Shown: in pieces, positions 1 through 7,582 of the stretch
Layout: every line of letters starts with the position of its first letter
Position numbering within the stretch: position 1 is the first letter of the stretch
Assembly (NCBI GenBank): GCA_031425525.1
Contig: JANPJM010000084.1
Coordinates: 29,166-93,165 of the forward strand
Length of the DNA: 64,000 nucleotides
Origin: JANNMJ01 sp031425525
GTDB taxonomy: Bacteria; Bacteroidota; Bacteroidia; Cytophagales; Hymenobacteraceae
Direction of reading: 5' to 3'
Program-made: the position numbers and the translations under genes
The notes under the pieces: generated by a model
The model's input: the letters and a program-made list of their open reading frames with translations, nothing else
What the model was told of the DNA's origin: nothing
The model's database searches: none

Positions 1-9
1 ACCAGAGTT

Positions 10-597
10 ATGATCAAGCCAGACGACCAGCAACAGCAAGAATCTACTTACGAACTTTACAAACTGTACCGGTCGTATATTGAACACGAAGATGACCTGA
101 TTAATCAGCGCATTAGTGCTTTGCTCACCGTTCAATCTTTTCTAATCGGCACGTACGGTTTTTCGTACCAAAAAAGATTTGAAATCGCTGTTAATTTAGC
201 AAAAGACAACATATTGGCAGACAGGCGCGCGCAGACTGAGACCCAGGCTATCCCAAAGACTGTCAACCACGCGGCTATCGAGCGCAGCCAACATCAATTT
301 GATATATTCTTGCTTAGTCTTGCGTTTATAGGTGCAGTAACGGCTTGGCTTGCGTCGCGCTCAATCACGCATGCGCACAACGCTATTCTATCTCTTTACA
401 CCAAGTGGAGAGACCTAGCGTGCTTAAATCGGCATAGCAATCATCTCCCTGTTATTATAGGAGGGGGTGATGAGAAAGCGGCAGGTAGCGGCCTAAATTT
501 TTCTCGAACCCTACCACCCATACTTCTCATCCTGTGGGTTCTTGCGGCGCTTGCAACATTAATTGAGCTGAAAATTCAGGTTTCTTTTATGAAATAA
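10..597 (+). CDS. Small polytopic membrane protein of unknown function
   Basis: This 195-residue protein is not one I can name. It opens with a polar, charged segment (residues 1-33), followed by a hydrophobic stretch at about 34-52 and two clear membrane helices at about 97-116 and 169-187. The segment between the first two is rich in charged residues and Gln. The layout (short cytoplasmic head containing HEDDLINQR, then helices) resembles small membrane proteins that occur as accessory genes in many bacteria, but no catalytic motif is visible. The gene is noticeably richer in A and T than the other genes here, which suggests recent acquisition. The window begins just upstream, so its operon context is not visible. 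Confidence 0.65.
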   Translation: MIKPDDQQQQESTYELYKLYRSYIEHEDDLINQRISALLTVQSFLIGTYGFSYQKRFEIAVNLAKDNILADRRAQTETQAIPKTVNHAAIERSQHQFDIFLLSLAFIGAVTAWLASRSITHAHNAILSLYTKWRDLACLNRHSNHLPVIIGGGDEKAAGSGLNFSRTLPPILLILWVLAALATLIELKIQVSFMK

Positions 598-674
598 GGG
601 TGCTTTTTTAAGTCTTAGACTACAACCGCCTTATTTTTTGGCAGCATTCTACCCCTAATCTGCACCTATCGACC

Positions 675-898
675 AGCAGACTCCTGCCACCCACCTTACT
701 CCAGCCTCCACGGCCCGGCAGAGCTCTGCCACCCACCCCGCCCAAGCCCCGACCACCCGGCAGACGTCTGCCAACCAGCCCGCCCCAGCCCCGAATGCCC
801 GGCAGAGTTCTGCCACCCACCCCCGCCCAGCCCCAAGCGCTTGGCAGAGTTCTGCCAACCAGCCCGGCCGTTACCGGAGAGCCTGGCAGAGTTCTGCC
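675..898. repeat. 42-bp tandem repeat, six units, each with a 14-bp palindrome
   Basis: A 14-bp dyad of the form GGCAGAnnTCTGCC recurs at 717, 759, 801, 843 and 885, exactly 42 bp apart, with a degenerate copy at 675. The central dinucleotide varies (GC, CG, GT), and the spacers are C-rich (variants of ACCCACCCCGCCC). Regular spacing at four helical turns plus a conserved palindrome fits either an array of binding sites or a slippage-prone repeat. Confidence 0.85.
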
Positions 899-919
899 AA
901 GCTCTCCGGTAACGGCCGG
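864..919. terminator. Long hairpin closing the 42-bp repeat array
   Basis: The 19 bases at 864-882 are the exact reverse complement of 901-919. The last 14-bp repeat palindrome (885-898) sits in the middle, so the whole 56 nt can fold into one nearly continuous stem. There is no obvious T run on either side. A transcription-blocking or REP-like element between convergent genes is possible. Confidence 0.55.
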
Positions 920-972
920 ACACGGAAACAGAGAATTTTCAGGCGTCTTCGCCTAGCCAAAATACAATTCGG

Positions 973-1683
973 CTAGCCGGCGGGGTGCGCGAAGGGCAGC
1001 GAAGCGAGGTTATCGTCTTCCTCCGGCTTCCCGGTGGATTGCGGGAAGGGGAAATAGGCGTAGCCGGCTTCGGGCTGGAGGTAATGCTTCTGCTGCACAC
1101 CCGCGTAGGCGAAGTAGAGGCCGTCGCAGACGTGCACCTCTTGCTCGTCGATGGCGGCGGAGGCTTTGCGCTGATCGCCGGTTTCGACGGTTCGGCCCTC
1201 GACGGCGTCCTTGATGCGCTGCTTCCAGGTGGTAGCCTCGCTGGCGGGCACCTTGGTTTGGGCGCCGTAGGTGGCAGTGATCCGGTCGAGGTAGTAGGTG
1301 GCGCGACCGAGGATGTTGGTGGTGTCGGCTTGGTACAACGTATCCATCCCGCCGGGGAAAATATCGATGCGCTCGGTCTGGGCGCGGTCGGGGAAGGCGG
1401 GGAATACTTTGGTGGTGTTGGTAAGCCGGGCGTATTGCAAAAACTCGCGCACTACTTTTTTGAGCGAAGCGGCGGTGGCCGACCGGCCGCGCGTCCCCTG
1501 CTGGTCGTGGCGGGCGCGCAACTCCTGCACGAGCGGTTCGAGGAGGGCGATTTCGGCGGCGAACGCGACGGCTTCGCGCTGGAGGTTGGCGAGGGTGGCT
1601 TCGGCGAAGGCGAGGAACTCGTCGTCGGACAGGCTGGCGGCCAGGGCGTCGAAAAAGTTGACGAAATAGGTCTTGTTGGTCAT
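973..1683 (-). CDS. Conserved-looking hypothetical cytoplasmic protein
   Basis: The product is 236 residues when started at the ATG at 1683 (MTNKTYFVNFF). I prefer this start because a TACCTTCG promoter box lies at 1714-1721 on the same strand and the longer reading would run through it. There is no signal peptide or membrane helix. The first 80 residues look alpha-helical and charged; later parts are mixed, with a C-terminal segment rich in aromatic residues and Pro. I recognise no family. An antisense reading frame across the same stretch has shadow-type composition and was discarded. Confidence 0.6.
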   Translation of the reverse strand: MTNKTYFVNFFDALAASLSDDEFLAFAEATLANLQREAVAFAAEIALLEPLVQELRARHDQQGTRGRSATAASLKKVVREFLQYARLTNTTKVFPAFPDRAQTERIDIFPGGMDTLYQADTTNILGRATYYLDRITATYGAQTKVPASEATTWKQRIKDAVEGRTVETGDQRKASAAIDEQEVHVCDGLYFAYAGVQQKHYLQPEAGYAYFPFPQSTGKPEEDDNLASLPFAHPAG

Positions 1684-1713
1684 GGCTACAGGGAAAAAGG
1701 GTGATTGCCGGGC

Positions 1714-1721
1714 CGAAGGTA
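1714..1721 (-). promoter_or_regulatory. Bacteroidota-type -7 box for the gene starting at 1683
   Basis: On the minus strand this reads TACCTTCG, one base from the TAnnTTTG consensus, with about 30 nt between the box and the ATG. Confidence 0.45.
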
Positions 1722-1783
1722 TACCGGGCAGCGACATATAGCCGTCGCCCTGCAACCACCCGCCCTCCCACCCCGCCCCTCCC

Positions 1784-3325
1784 CTACTTAACCACCTCCA
1801 CCAACCTATTCGTGAGCCGCAGCACGCTCACCCCCTGATTATCACGCGCCCCGCCGGGGTAGCCCAGCGCCGGCGACAGCGGCCCCGGTTGCAGCCCGCG
1901 CTTGGCTAGCCCGGCCGCGAGGCCCGCGCCGCCCGGCCGCACCAGCGGCCCGAAGGTGAAGAGCAGTTCGAACCCGGCGCGGGCAAACTCGCTGGGGGGC
2001 ACGCCGTAGCGCGCCTGCCAGGTGCGCCGAAACTGGCGGCTCGCGGGGGCGATGGCGTCGCGGTAGGTGGGCGCCAGAAAGTAAAACTCGCGGTCGGTGA
2101 ACTGGTCGAGGCTCAGTTCAGGCATTTCGAGCCACGCGGCGGGCGCCAGAATCGGCAGCCGCCGATTGTCGCGCTCCAGCCGGCCGCACACCTGCTGGGC
2201 GGCGTTCTTTTCTTCGGAAGCCACCACCAGCACGCCCGTTTCGAGCGAATCGAGCGCCAAGGCATTGACCTTTTCGGTCATTTTGGTGCGGTAGGTCTGC
2301 GACGAGATCGTTTCCTCATCGCTGATTTTGCCGCCCAACGCTTCGTACGCCGTCCGAAATTCGGCGGCAAACGCGGCGTCATCCTTCGTGTCCTCGACGA
2401 GCAAAACGGCCGTTTTCGGCTCGAAGCGCGCGTACGCCAGCGCGGCGGCGGTGCGGGCCTGCGTCTGCACGCTCGGCCGGAAGAGGTACAAGGTGGGATT
2501 GTCCGCGAGCAGCGCGCCATCCTCCGACAGCGGGTTCACGACGGGCGTTTGGCGCGCGGCGGCCTCGCGCGCCACCAACCGGCTGGGCGCCTTGTAAATC
2601 GGTCCCACGATCAACTGCACCCCGCTCAAGTCGGGCCTAGCGAGGAGCGCTTTGGTCGCCACCGTGTCGTTGCCGAGATCAAAAGCGCGCAAATCGACGG
2701 GCGTACCGAGGGCCGTGAGCGAATCGGCCGCCAGGCGCAGCCCGGCGTACAGCTCCTGCCCAAATTGCGAGCGGCGCGGGTCGCTGTCGTCGAGGCCGAG
2801 CGGCAGCAGAGCGGCCACCCGGATCGGCGCGTTGGCGGCGCCTTCGGTGGTGCGCCCGCCGAAACCCAGACGAATCATCAGCGCATTTACTTCGGCCACC
2901 AATTCGCCATCCGGCATTTCGTTGAGAATGGTGCGCGCGCGGTCGGGCTCACCGAGGGCTTCCGCCAGCTGGGCTTGCAGCAGAATCACGTCGGGGATGC
3001 CCGCCCACTTGGGTTGCGCGGTGCGCAAGCGGCGCAAGAGCGGTTCAGCTTCCCGCGCCCGCGAATCGCGCAGCGCCGCCACGGCCCACAGGTAGGTGGC
3101 GGCGTTGGTCAGCGGCCCCGGTTTGAGCGTGTTGCCGATGGTGAGCGTTTGCAGTTCGGCGAGGGCAAACCGGTATTTACCGGCCGCCATCAGGGTTTTG
3201 GCGCGCTCATAGCGCGCGGTTTCGGTGCCAATGGCGGCCTTCGGCGGTGGTTCGGGCACGCCGGTTTGCGCCGCCACCGACCCGCCCGACAGCAGCAGCG
3301 CGAGCAGCAAAACTCGAAACATCAT
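1784..3325 (-). CDS. TPR plus type 1 periplasmic-binding-protein fold, LpoA-like architecture
   Basis: The 513-residue product begins with a signal peptide (about 1-20, ending SVAAQ; no lipobox Cys). Residues about 35-150 look like TPR-type helical repeats. From about 168 to the end is a Leu/Ile/Val-type (type 1) periplasmic binding domain, recognisable from RVAALLPLGLDD, a LIVGPIY segment and VVNPLSEDG. TPR followed by a type 1 binding fold is the arrangement of the peptidoglycan-synthase activator LpoA, although databases usually label such proteins as ABC substrate-binding proteins. The start overlaps the guaA stop as ATGA, so the two are translationally coupled. No permease or ATPase gene is nearby, which argues against a transport role. 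It should act in the periplasm. Confidence 0.75.
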   Translation of the reverse strand: MMFRVLLLALLLSGGSVAAQTGVPEPPPKAAIGTETARYERAKTLMAAGKYRFALAELQTLTIGNTLKPGPLTNAATYLWAVAALRDSRAREAEPLLRRLRTAQPKWAGIPDVILLQAQLAEALGEPDRARTILNEMPDGELVAEVNALMIRLGFGGRTTEGAANAPIRVAALLPLGLDDSDPRRSQFGQELYAGLRLAADSLTALGTPVDLRAFDLGNDTVATKALLARPDLSGVQLIVGPIYKAPSRLVAREAAARQTPVVNPLSEDGALLADNPTLYLFRPSVQTQARTAAALAYARFEPKTAVLLVEDTKDDAAFAAEFRTAYEALGGKISDEETISSQTYRTKMTEKVNALALDSLETGVLVVASEEKNAAQQVCGRLERDNRRLPILAPAAWLEMPELSLDQFTDREFYFLAPTYRDAIAPASRQFRRTWQARYGVPPSEFARAGFELLFTFGPLVRPGGAGLAAGLAKRGLQPGPLSPALGYPGGARDNQGVSVLRLTNRLVEVVK

Positions 3326-4854
3326 TCCCATTCGATGGTGGCCGGGGGCTTGGAAGATATGTCGTACACGACGCGGTTTACGCCCTTCACCTGATTGATG
3401 ATGGCGTTGGAAACGTCGGCGAGGAACTCGTACGGCAGGTGGGCCCAATCGGCCGTCATGCCGTCTACGCTGGTCACGGCGCGCAGGGCCACCACGCGCT
3501 CGTAGGTGCGTTCGTCGCCCATCACGCCCACCGTTTGCACGGGCAGCAGGATGGCGCCGGCCTGCCAGGTTTGGTCGTAGAGCCCGGCGCGGCGCAGGTG
3601 GTCGATGAAGATGCGGTCGGCGCGTTGCAGAATGTCCACTTTTTCGGGCGTCACTTCGCCCAAAATGCGGATGCCCAAGCCGGGGCCGGGGAACGGGTGG
3701 CGGTGCAGAATCAGCGGCGGCAAGCCCAATTCGGCGCCCACCCGGCGCACTTCATCCTTGAACAATGCGCGCAGCGGCTCCACCACTTTCAGGTGCATCC
3801 GGTCGGGCAGACCGCCCACGTTGTGGTGGCTTTTGATGGTGACACTCGGCCCGTTGACCGACACCGACTCGATCACATCGGGGTAAATCGTGCCCTGCGC
3901 CAACCATTTGGCATCGGCCCCGATGCGGTGCGCCTCCCGGTCGAAGACCTCGATGAACGTGCGCCCGATGGCTTTGCGCTTGGCTTCCGGGTCAGTGTGA
4001 CCGGCGAGGGCAGCGTAGAACTCCGCCCGCGCATCGACGCCCACCACGTTGAGCCCCAAATCCTGGTACGAGTGCAGCACGCCCGCAAATTCGTCGTGGC
4101 GCAACAGGCCGTTATCCACGAAGATGCACCGCAGTTTCGGGCCGATGGCGCGGTGCAGCAACAGCGCCGCCACGCTCGAATCGACGCCCCCGCTCAGCCC
4201 CAGCAGCACGGTATCGGCGCCGAGCCGGGCTTGCAGATCGGCGACGGTCTGATCGACGAAGTGCGCGGGCGTCCAGTCAGAAGCGCACCCGCAAATCCCG
4301 TGGACGAAGTTGGCCAACAGCACCTTGCCATCGGCCGAGTGCGTCACTTCCGGGTGAAACTGAATGCCCCACGTCGGCTGGCCCTCGATGCGGTACGCCG
4401 CCACCGGCACCGCTTCGGTACCGGCAATCAGGCGAAAACCGGCGGGCGCGCGCGTAATGGTATCGCCGTGCGACATCCACACCACCGACCCCGGCGCCAT
4501 GCCCGCGAGCAGCGGGTCGGAGCCATCAATGGTTTCGAGCCGCGCCCGGCCGTACTCACGCGTCAGGGCGGGCGCCACCTCACCGCCCGCCTGGTGGGCC
4601 AGCAGTTGCGCCCCGTAACACACCCCCAGCACTGGAATCTGCCCCAGAATACCGCTCAAATCGGGCAGCGGCGCATCCGCCTGACGCACCGAACACGGCG
4701 ACCCGCTCAGAATGACGCCCTTGATGTGCGGCCCCAGCGCCGGAATCTTGTTGAAGGGATGAATCTCGCAGTACACATTCAGCTCGCGTACGCGCCGCGC
4801 GATGAGCTGCGTGTATTGCGAGCCAAAATCGAGGATAAGGAGCTGATCGGCCAT
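3322..4854 (-). CDS. guaA: GMP synthase, glutamine-hydrolysing
   Basis: This enzyme converts XMP, ATP and glutamine to GMP in purine synthesis. The 510-residue length is normal for the two-domain form. The N-terminal class I glutamine amidotransferase shows the nucleophile C79 in GVCYGAQ and the H167/E169 pair in FHPEV. The ATP-pyrophosphatase P-loop SGGVDSS is at 221-227, and the C-terminal dimerisation domain ends TIEWE as in the family. I start at the ATG at 4854 (MADQLL) because a perfect TACCTTTG box lies at 4864-4871; an upstream in-frame TTG falls inside that box. It forms an operon with the overlapping downstream periplasmic-binding gene. Confidence 0.97.
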   Translation of the reverse strand: MADQLLILDFGSQYTQLIARRVRELNVYCEIHPFNKIPALGPHIKGVILSGSPCSVRQADAPLPDLSGILGQIPVLGVCYGAQLLAHQAGGEVAPALTREYGRARLETIDGSDPLLAGMAPGSVVWMSHGDTITRAPAGFRLIAGTEAVPVAAYRIEGQPTWGIQFHPEVTHSADGKVLLANFVHGICGCASDWTPAHFVDQTVADLQARLGADTVLLGLSGGVDSSVAALLLHRAIGPKLRCIFVDNGLLRHDEFAGVLHSYQDLGLNVVGVDARAEFYAALAGHTDPEAKRKAIGRTFIEVFDREAHRIGADAKWLAQGTIYPDVIESVSVNGPSVTIKSHHNVGGLPDRMHLKVVEPLRALFKDEVRRVGAELGLPPLILHRHPFPGPGLGIRILGEVTPEKVDILQRADRIFIDHLRRAGLYDQTWQAGAILLPVQTVGVMGDERTYERVVALRAVTSVDGMTADWAHLPYEFLADVSNAIINQVKGVNRVVYDISSKPPATIEWE

Positions 4855-4863
4855 AGGTGGCCG

Positions 4864-4871
4864 CAAAGGTA
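4864..4871 (-). promoter_or_regulatory. -7 box of the guaA promoter
   Basis: The minus strand reads TACCTTTG, a full match to TAnnTTTG, nine bases from the guaA ATG. The transcript would have a very short leader or none. Confidence 0.6.
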
Positions 4872-5000
4872 GGCGGGCGGGTGTAGGCGGTAAGTGCTTG
4901 CCGACCTAAAACCTATTGGCTCCGTATGGCGTCTACTTTCGCTATTCTCTGCACAGTAGACAGTGTTCTTGACCCGCTTCGTGCTATCTAAAATAGTTTT

Positions 5001-5152
5001 GTCATTGCGAGGAGGAGGCTCGGAGTTTACCCTGAGGTATGAAGGGACGACGTGGCAATCCTCGTTGGCTCGGTAATGTGGTTGAGTCAATGTAGTGCAG
5101 TGCGCACCGAGCAAACGAGGATTGCTTCATCGCAAAGCCTCCTCGCAATGAC
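5001..5152. repeat. Composite inverted-repeat element (MITE- or REP-like)
   Basis: The outer arms are GTCATTGCGAGGAGG at 5001 and its complement ending at 5152. Inner arms of 20 bp at 5055-5074 and 5106-5125 pair with one mismatch. The two nested dyads make a unit of about 150 bp. Elements beginning GTCATTGCGAG are familiar intergenic repeats in Bacteroidota genomes. The right end supplies the ATG of the following lipoprotein reading frame. Confidence 0.7.
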
Positions 5153-5861
5153 AGAACATGGTAAACTTCATCCTCATTTCTTGAAACGCTTATCTCTATT
5201 GGCGGCCCTACTCCTCTCCGCCTGCACGCCCGAGCGCGACCCCATAGCCGCCGATGCCGCGCTCGCCCGCGCGTTTCACGCGCAAAACCGCCGCGCCGAT
5301 TTCTCGGAGTTCGACGGCGTGACGGTGCGCGTTTCGCGCCCCGTGCTGCGCAACGATGTCACGGTACTCGGCCACGTCTACGCTATCAGTTTTTGCTCGG
5401 AAGTGGTCGATGTGCGCGGCTACCGCGCCACCTCCGACCTCACGTTCACCTACTCCGACTGGCCCCCGATGCAGCACGAGCTAGCGCGCCGCGTGCGCCG
5501 CGACTCCATCGGCCAGCAGACGCTGGCCGCGCTGTTTCAGGTGCCCCCCCAACAGGCACGAACGGCGTTCGCGTCGTGGGCCGCCACCGCCGTCGAGCGG
5601 TTCAAGGCGCTGAACCCGCCGCGCGCCCTCACCCCCACCGGCCGCGAGGTGCGCGCCGTGCGGGCGTGCGTATCGGCCGAAGGCCACCCGGTATACATCG
5701 AGCTGGCTTCCGGCCTGGAACTGTTTTACCTGCCGCCCGATACCGAGAACAGCCTCTACTGGACTAAAAAACGGCGCCAGTACCAGCAGCTCGCGCCGCA
5801 GTGGTACTGGCGCCGCCGGGCAACGCCCGAAATCACGGCCGATAACCCGGCCGGGGTGTAA
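5148..5861 (+). CDS. Putative lipoprotein of unknown function
   Basis: The reading frame encodes 237 residues from the ATG at 5148, but that codon lies inside the palindromic repeat. A TTG at 5181 would give MKRLSLLAALLLSAC, a textbook lipoprotein signal with lipobox LLSAC, and a 226-residue precursor; I consider the TTG the likelier functional start. The mature part has no recognised domain. It contains a pair of Cys residues, Arg/Ala-rich helices and a C-terminal aromatic/Arg patch. It should be anchored in the inner or outer membrane facing the periplasm. The gene stands alone between a repeat and a convergent gene. Confidence 0.6.
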   Translation: MTEHGKLHPHFLKRLSLLAALLLSACTPERDPIAADAALARAFHAQNRRADFSEFDGVTVRVSRPVLRNDVTVLGHVYAISFCSEVVDVRGYRATSDLTFTYSDWPPMQHELARRVRRDSIGQQTLAALFQVPPQQARTAFASWAATAVERFKALNPPRALTPTGREVRAVRACVSAEGHPVYIELASGLELFYLPPDTENSLYWTKKRRQYQQLAPQWYWRRRATPEITADNPAGV

Positions 5862-5870
5862 CGCAACGTG

Positions 5871-6317
5871 CTAATCCTGCGCGGGCCGCGCAACTCCGCT
5901 TGCCAATTTCTCGCCAAACTCCTGGTCGCGTGAACGCGTGGGGTTGCTCAAATCGACGTTGCCCTCGGTTTCAAAACCCGGCCCGGAAGCGTTCTCACCA
6001 GCGGTCTCGTGGTCGTTACCGCCCTGCGGCGCAGTTTCGGAGCCACCGATGTGCAGGTTTTCGAGCTGGTCTTTCTGGCCCGTGCGCTGGGTGTAGCCGT
6101 TGGCGCCGATGTTGCGCCGCGCCGACGCATCGCCGCCGACGGTACCGTTCGATTCGCCCTGCTGATATTCTTTTTCGGCTTCGAGCTTGCGGTCGTACAC
6201 AAATTTCTTGTTCGGCGCTTCGTACTGCTCGGCTGTGCGGTCGGTTTTCTGCTGATGGCCTTTTTCGACGGAATCGTCGGCGGATGCATCAGGGGAGAGG
6301 TTTGTTTCAGTCGCCAT
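5871..6317 (-). CDS. Small hydrophilic, probably disordered protein
   Basis: Starting at the ATG at 6317 (MATETNLSPDASADD) the product is 148 residues, strongly enriched in Glu, Asp, Gln, Asn, Gly and Thr and almost free of long hydrophobic segments. A short central part (NKKFVYDRKLEAEKEYQQ) may be helical. I know no function; such proteins are often stress-related or surface-hydrating, but nothing here proves that. The reading frame extends further upstream, but that part overlaps the next gene in antisense and has shadow composition. Confidence 0.5.
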   Translation of the reverse strand: MATETNLSPDASADDSVEKGHQQKTDRTAEQYEAPNKKFVYDRKLEAEKEYQQGESNGTVGGDASARRNIGANGYTQRTGQKDQLENLHIGGSETAPQGGNDHETAGENASGPGFETEGNVDLSNPTRSRDQEFGEKLASGVARPAQD

Positions 6318-6436
6318 AAAGCGGGAGTGGCGGCGGGAAAAGCGCTGCCGCTCTGCCCTACGCCATTGAGCGGGGGCCGGTTGTCCGGTGGGGGGCGCTG
6401 CGGGTTCGCCCCTCAACCGACGCGCCCCCCGCAGCG

Positions 6437-6444
6437 TACTTTCG
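6437..6444 (+). promoter_or_regulatory. -7 box directly before a small membrane protein gene
   Basis: TACTTTCG ends five bases before the ATG at 6450. It is close to TAnnTTTG, and the spacing predicts a leaderless or nearly leaderless message. Confidence 0.45.
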
Positions 6445-6449
6445 CCCCC

Positions 6450-6707
6450 ATGGCGCTCCCCTCCTCCCCTGACCCCACTCCTACCGAGTGGCGCAAGCTC
6501 TGGCACCCCGATCACCTGAACACGTGGCAGTACCTCGCGCTCGTGGGCCTCGTGATGACGGCCGCCGCCCACGCCCTGTTGCAACTGACCAGCCGCGTGC
6601 TGCCCGGTTTCGGGTGGCTTTATATCGTCTGGGCAGTGGTTTTCGTCCTCGGCACCATCCGCAACCTCACCCACGTACCCGACCCCGACGATCACCACCA
6701 CCATTGA
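6450..6707 (+). CDS. Small two-helix membrane protein with His-rich tail
   Basis: An 85-residue protein. After a Pro-rich start come two membrane helices at about 28-47 and 53-70, then a short tail ending in four His residues after DPDD. The promoter-like box immediately upstream and the clean hydrophobic pattern support a real gene. The acidic/His tail could bind a metal ion, which is inference only. It sits in front of a 26-bp inverted repeat and a strong terminator. Confidence 0.55.
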   Translation: MALPSSPDPTPTEWRKLWHPDHLNTWQYLALVGLVMTAAAHALLQLTSRVLPGFGWLYIVWAVVFVLGTIRNLTHVPDPDDHHHH

Positions 6708-6710
6708 GTG

Positions 6711-6781
6711 GTAGTGCGGACTTCAATCCGCAGTTTGACAACACGGCTGCGTATAAAACTGCGGATTGAAGTCCGCACTAC
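6711..6781. repeat. Perfect 26-bp inverted repeat
   Basis: The arms 6711-6736 and 6756-6781 are exact reverse complements around a 19-nt loop. The core CTTCAATCCGCAGTTT has no relation to the neighbouring coding sequences. There are no target-site duplications or coding capacity. Confidence 0.8.
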
Positions 6782-6786
6782 AAACA

Positions 6787-6825
6787 AAACCGCCCCGTGC
6801 TGAGAGATTCAGCACGGGGCGGTTT
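6787..6825. terminator. Bidirectional intrinsic terminator
   Basis: A perfect 17-bp GC-rich stem (6787-6803 with 6809-6825) with a 5-nt loop has A/T at both outer ends. It lies between convergent genes ending at 6707 and 6852 and can serve both. Confidence 0.8.
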
Positions 6826-6851
6826 GCGTGTTTGACTACGGAATCGGTGCC

Positions 6852-7406
6852 CTACAGCGTCGCCGTCATGTAGGCTTCGTTCATCGTAGGGGCCGTGGCG
6901 CCGCCGGCTTTTTCTAGGGTCAGCACCAGCGATTTCAGGCCGCCGATGGGGTTCATCTGCACCAAGCCTTCGTTCATCTTCTCGGGGCGAAGCGTACCGG
7001 CGTCGGTAGCTTTAGCGCCATCCATTGCCCATAACTGATACATCTGACCGGCGGGCGCCTCGGGCAAGCGGCTCACATCGATGAACAACTCGCGGGTGCT
7101 GGCATTGTAATAAGCCACGGCTAACGACGACGCCGATTTGGGCGTGCCACGCAACACAATGGCGCGGTAATCGGCGCTGGCGATGACCTCGCGGTCGCCT
7201 TTATTTTTCTGGATCAGATTCGAGACTCGAAAAGAATCCTTCTCGTAAGCGGCGTTGTCGATTTTGGCGGCCTGAAGCTGCTCCTCCGTATCGCGCCAAT
7301 TGGAGTAGAACGAAAACGTAGCGAAGAGCGCCAACACGAGCGCCGCGCCAAGTACGATGAGCGGTAGTTTGGCCGGACGGGCGGCGATAGTCGTTTCTTC
7401 TTCCAT
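6852..7406 (-). CDS. RskA-type anti-sigma C-terminal domain protein
   Basis: The product has 184 residues from the ATG at 7406. A short cytoplasmic N-terminus (about 17 residues, MEEETTIAARPAKLP) is followed by one membrane helix at about 18-38, a short coiled segment and an extracytoplasmic beta domain. That domain carries the RskA-like signature YNASTRELFIDVSRLP and QMYQLWAMDG. In RskA proteins this domain senses or regulates from outside the membrane, while the N-terminal part binds an ECF sigma factor. Here the N-terminus is too short for a normal zinc-finger anti-sigma domain, and no sigma gene is adjacent, so it may be a truncated sensor or may act through another partner. A TACCTTCG box lies at 7483-7490. 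Confidence 0.7.
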   Translation of the reverse strand: MEEETTIAARPAKLPLIVLGAALVLALFATFSFYSNWRDTEEQLQAAKIDNAAYEKDSFRVSNLIQKNKGDREVIASADYRAIVLRGTPKSASSLAVAYYNASTRELFIDVSRLPEAPAGQMYQLWAMDGAKATDAGTLRPEKMNEGLVQMNPIGGLKSLVLTLEKAGGATAPTMNEAYMTATL

Positions 7407-7482
7407 ACGAAGGGGCGCCGCCGACACAAGCCGGCAGCCAACAGGCAAAGGGGGGATGGGCGATTTGGGTGGTTTCGGGGGA

Positions 7483-7490
7483 CGAAGGTA
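7483..7490 (-). promoter_or_regulatory. -7 box of the RskA-domain gene
   Basis: The minus strand reads TACCTTCG, about 76 nt before the start codon at 7406. Confidence 0.4.
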
Positions 7491-7568
7491 AAAGCCAAAA
7501 CCCGCGCGCGCCGCGCGGCGCTTTACAAAACTGCGCAAACCGCGTTCAACTTGCCGGGGCGCGGGCCG

Positions 7569-7576
7569 TACCTTCG
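7569..7576 (+). promoter_or_regulatory. -7 box at the aldehyde dehydrogenase start
   Basis: TACCTTCG ends six bases before the ATG at 7583, supporting that ATG as the ancestral start. Confidence 0.4.
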
Positions 7577-7582
7577 GAATCT

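Larger units (their letters stand above)
598..972. other. Intergenic region holding a 42-bp tandem repeat and a long hairpin
   Basis: No convincing gene lies here. The minus strand is open in all three frames only because a 42-bp repeat is a multiple of three and low in stops; the resulting WQNSA-type peptides are products of the repeat. The stretch carries six repeat units followed by a long perfect hairpin and probably separates the two flanking convergent genes. Confidence 0.7.

Noticed and set aside
675..898. Possible CRISPR array
   Set aside because: Spacers are also repetitive and total unit length is 42 bp with C-rich similarity throughout; no cas genes nearby.
620..923. Three overlapping minus-strand frames encoding WQNSA/AELCRA-type repeats
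   Set aside because: All three frames are open only because of the 42-bp period; no signal, start context or third-base bias supports a protein.
985..1704. Plus-strand frame rich in Gly, Val and Leu
   Set aside because: Antisense shadow of the 973-1683 gene; no known motif.
1784..3325. ABC-type amino acid uptake protein
   Set aside because: Kept only as an alternative: no permease or ATPase gene is near and a TPR region precedes the binding fold.
3247..4872. Long plus-strand frame opposite guaA
   Set aside because: Complete antisense shadow of a certain gene, typical of GC-rich DNA.
4779..5114. Minus-strand frame of 111 codons upstream of guaA
   Set aside because: Crosses the guaA promoter and the intergenic repeat; composition is not protein-like.
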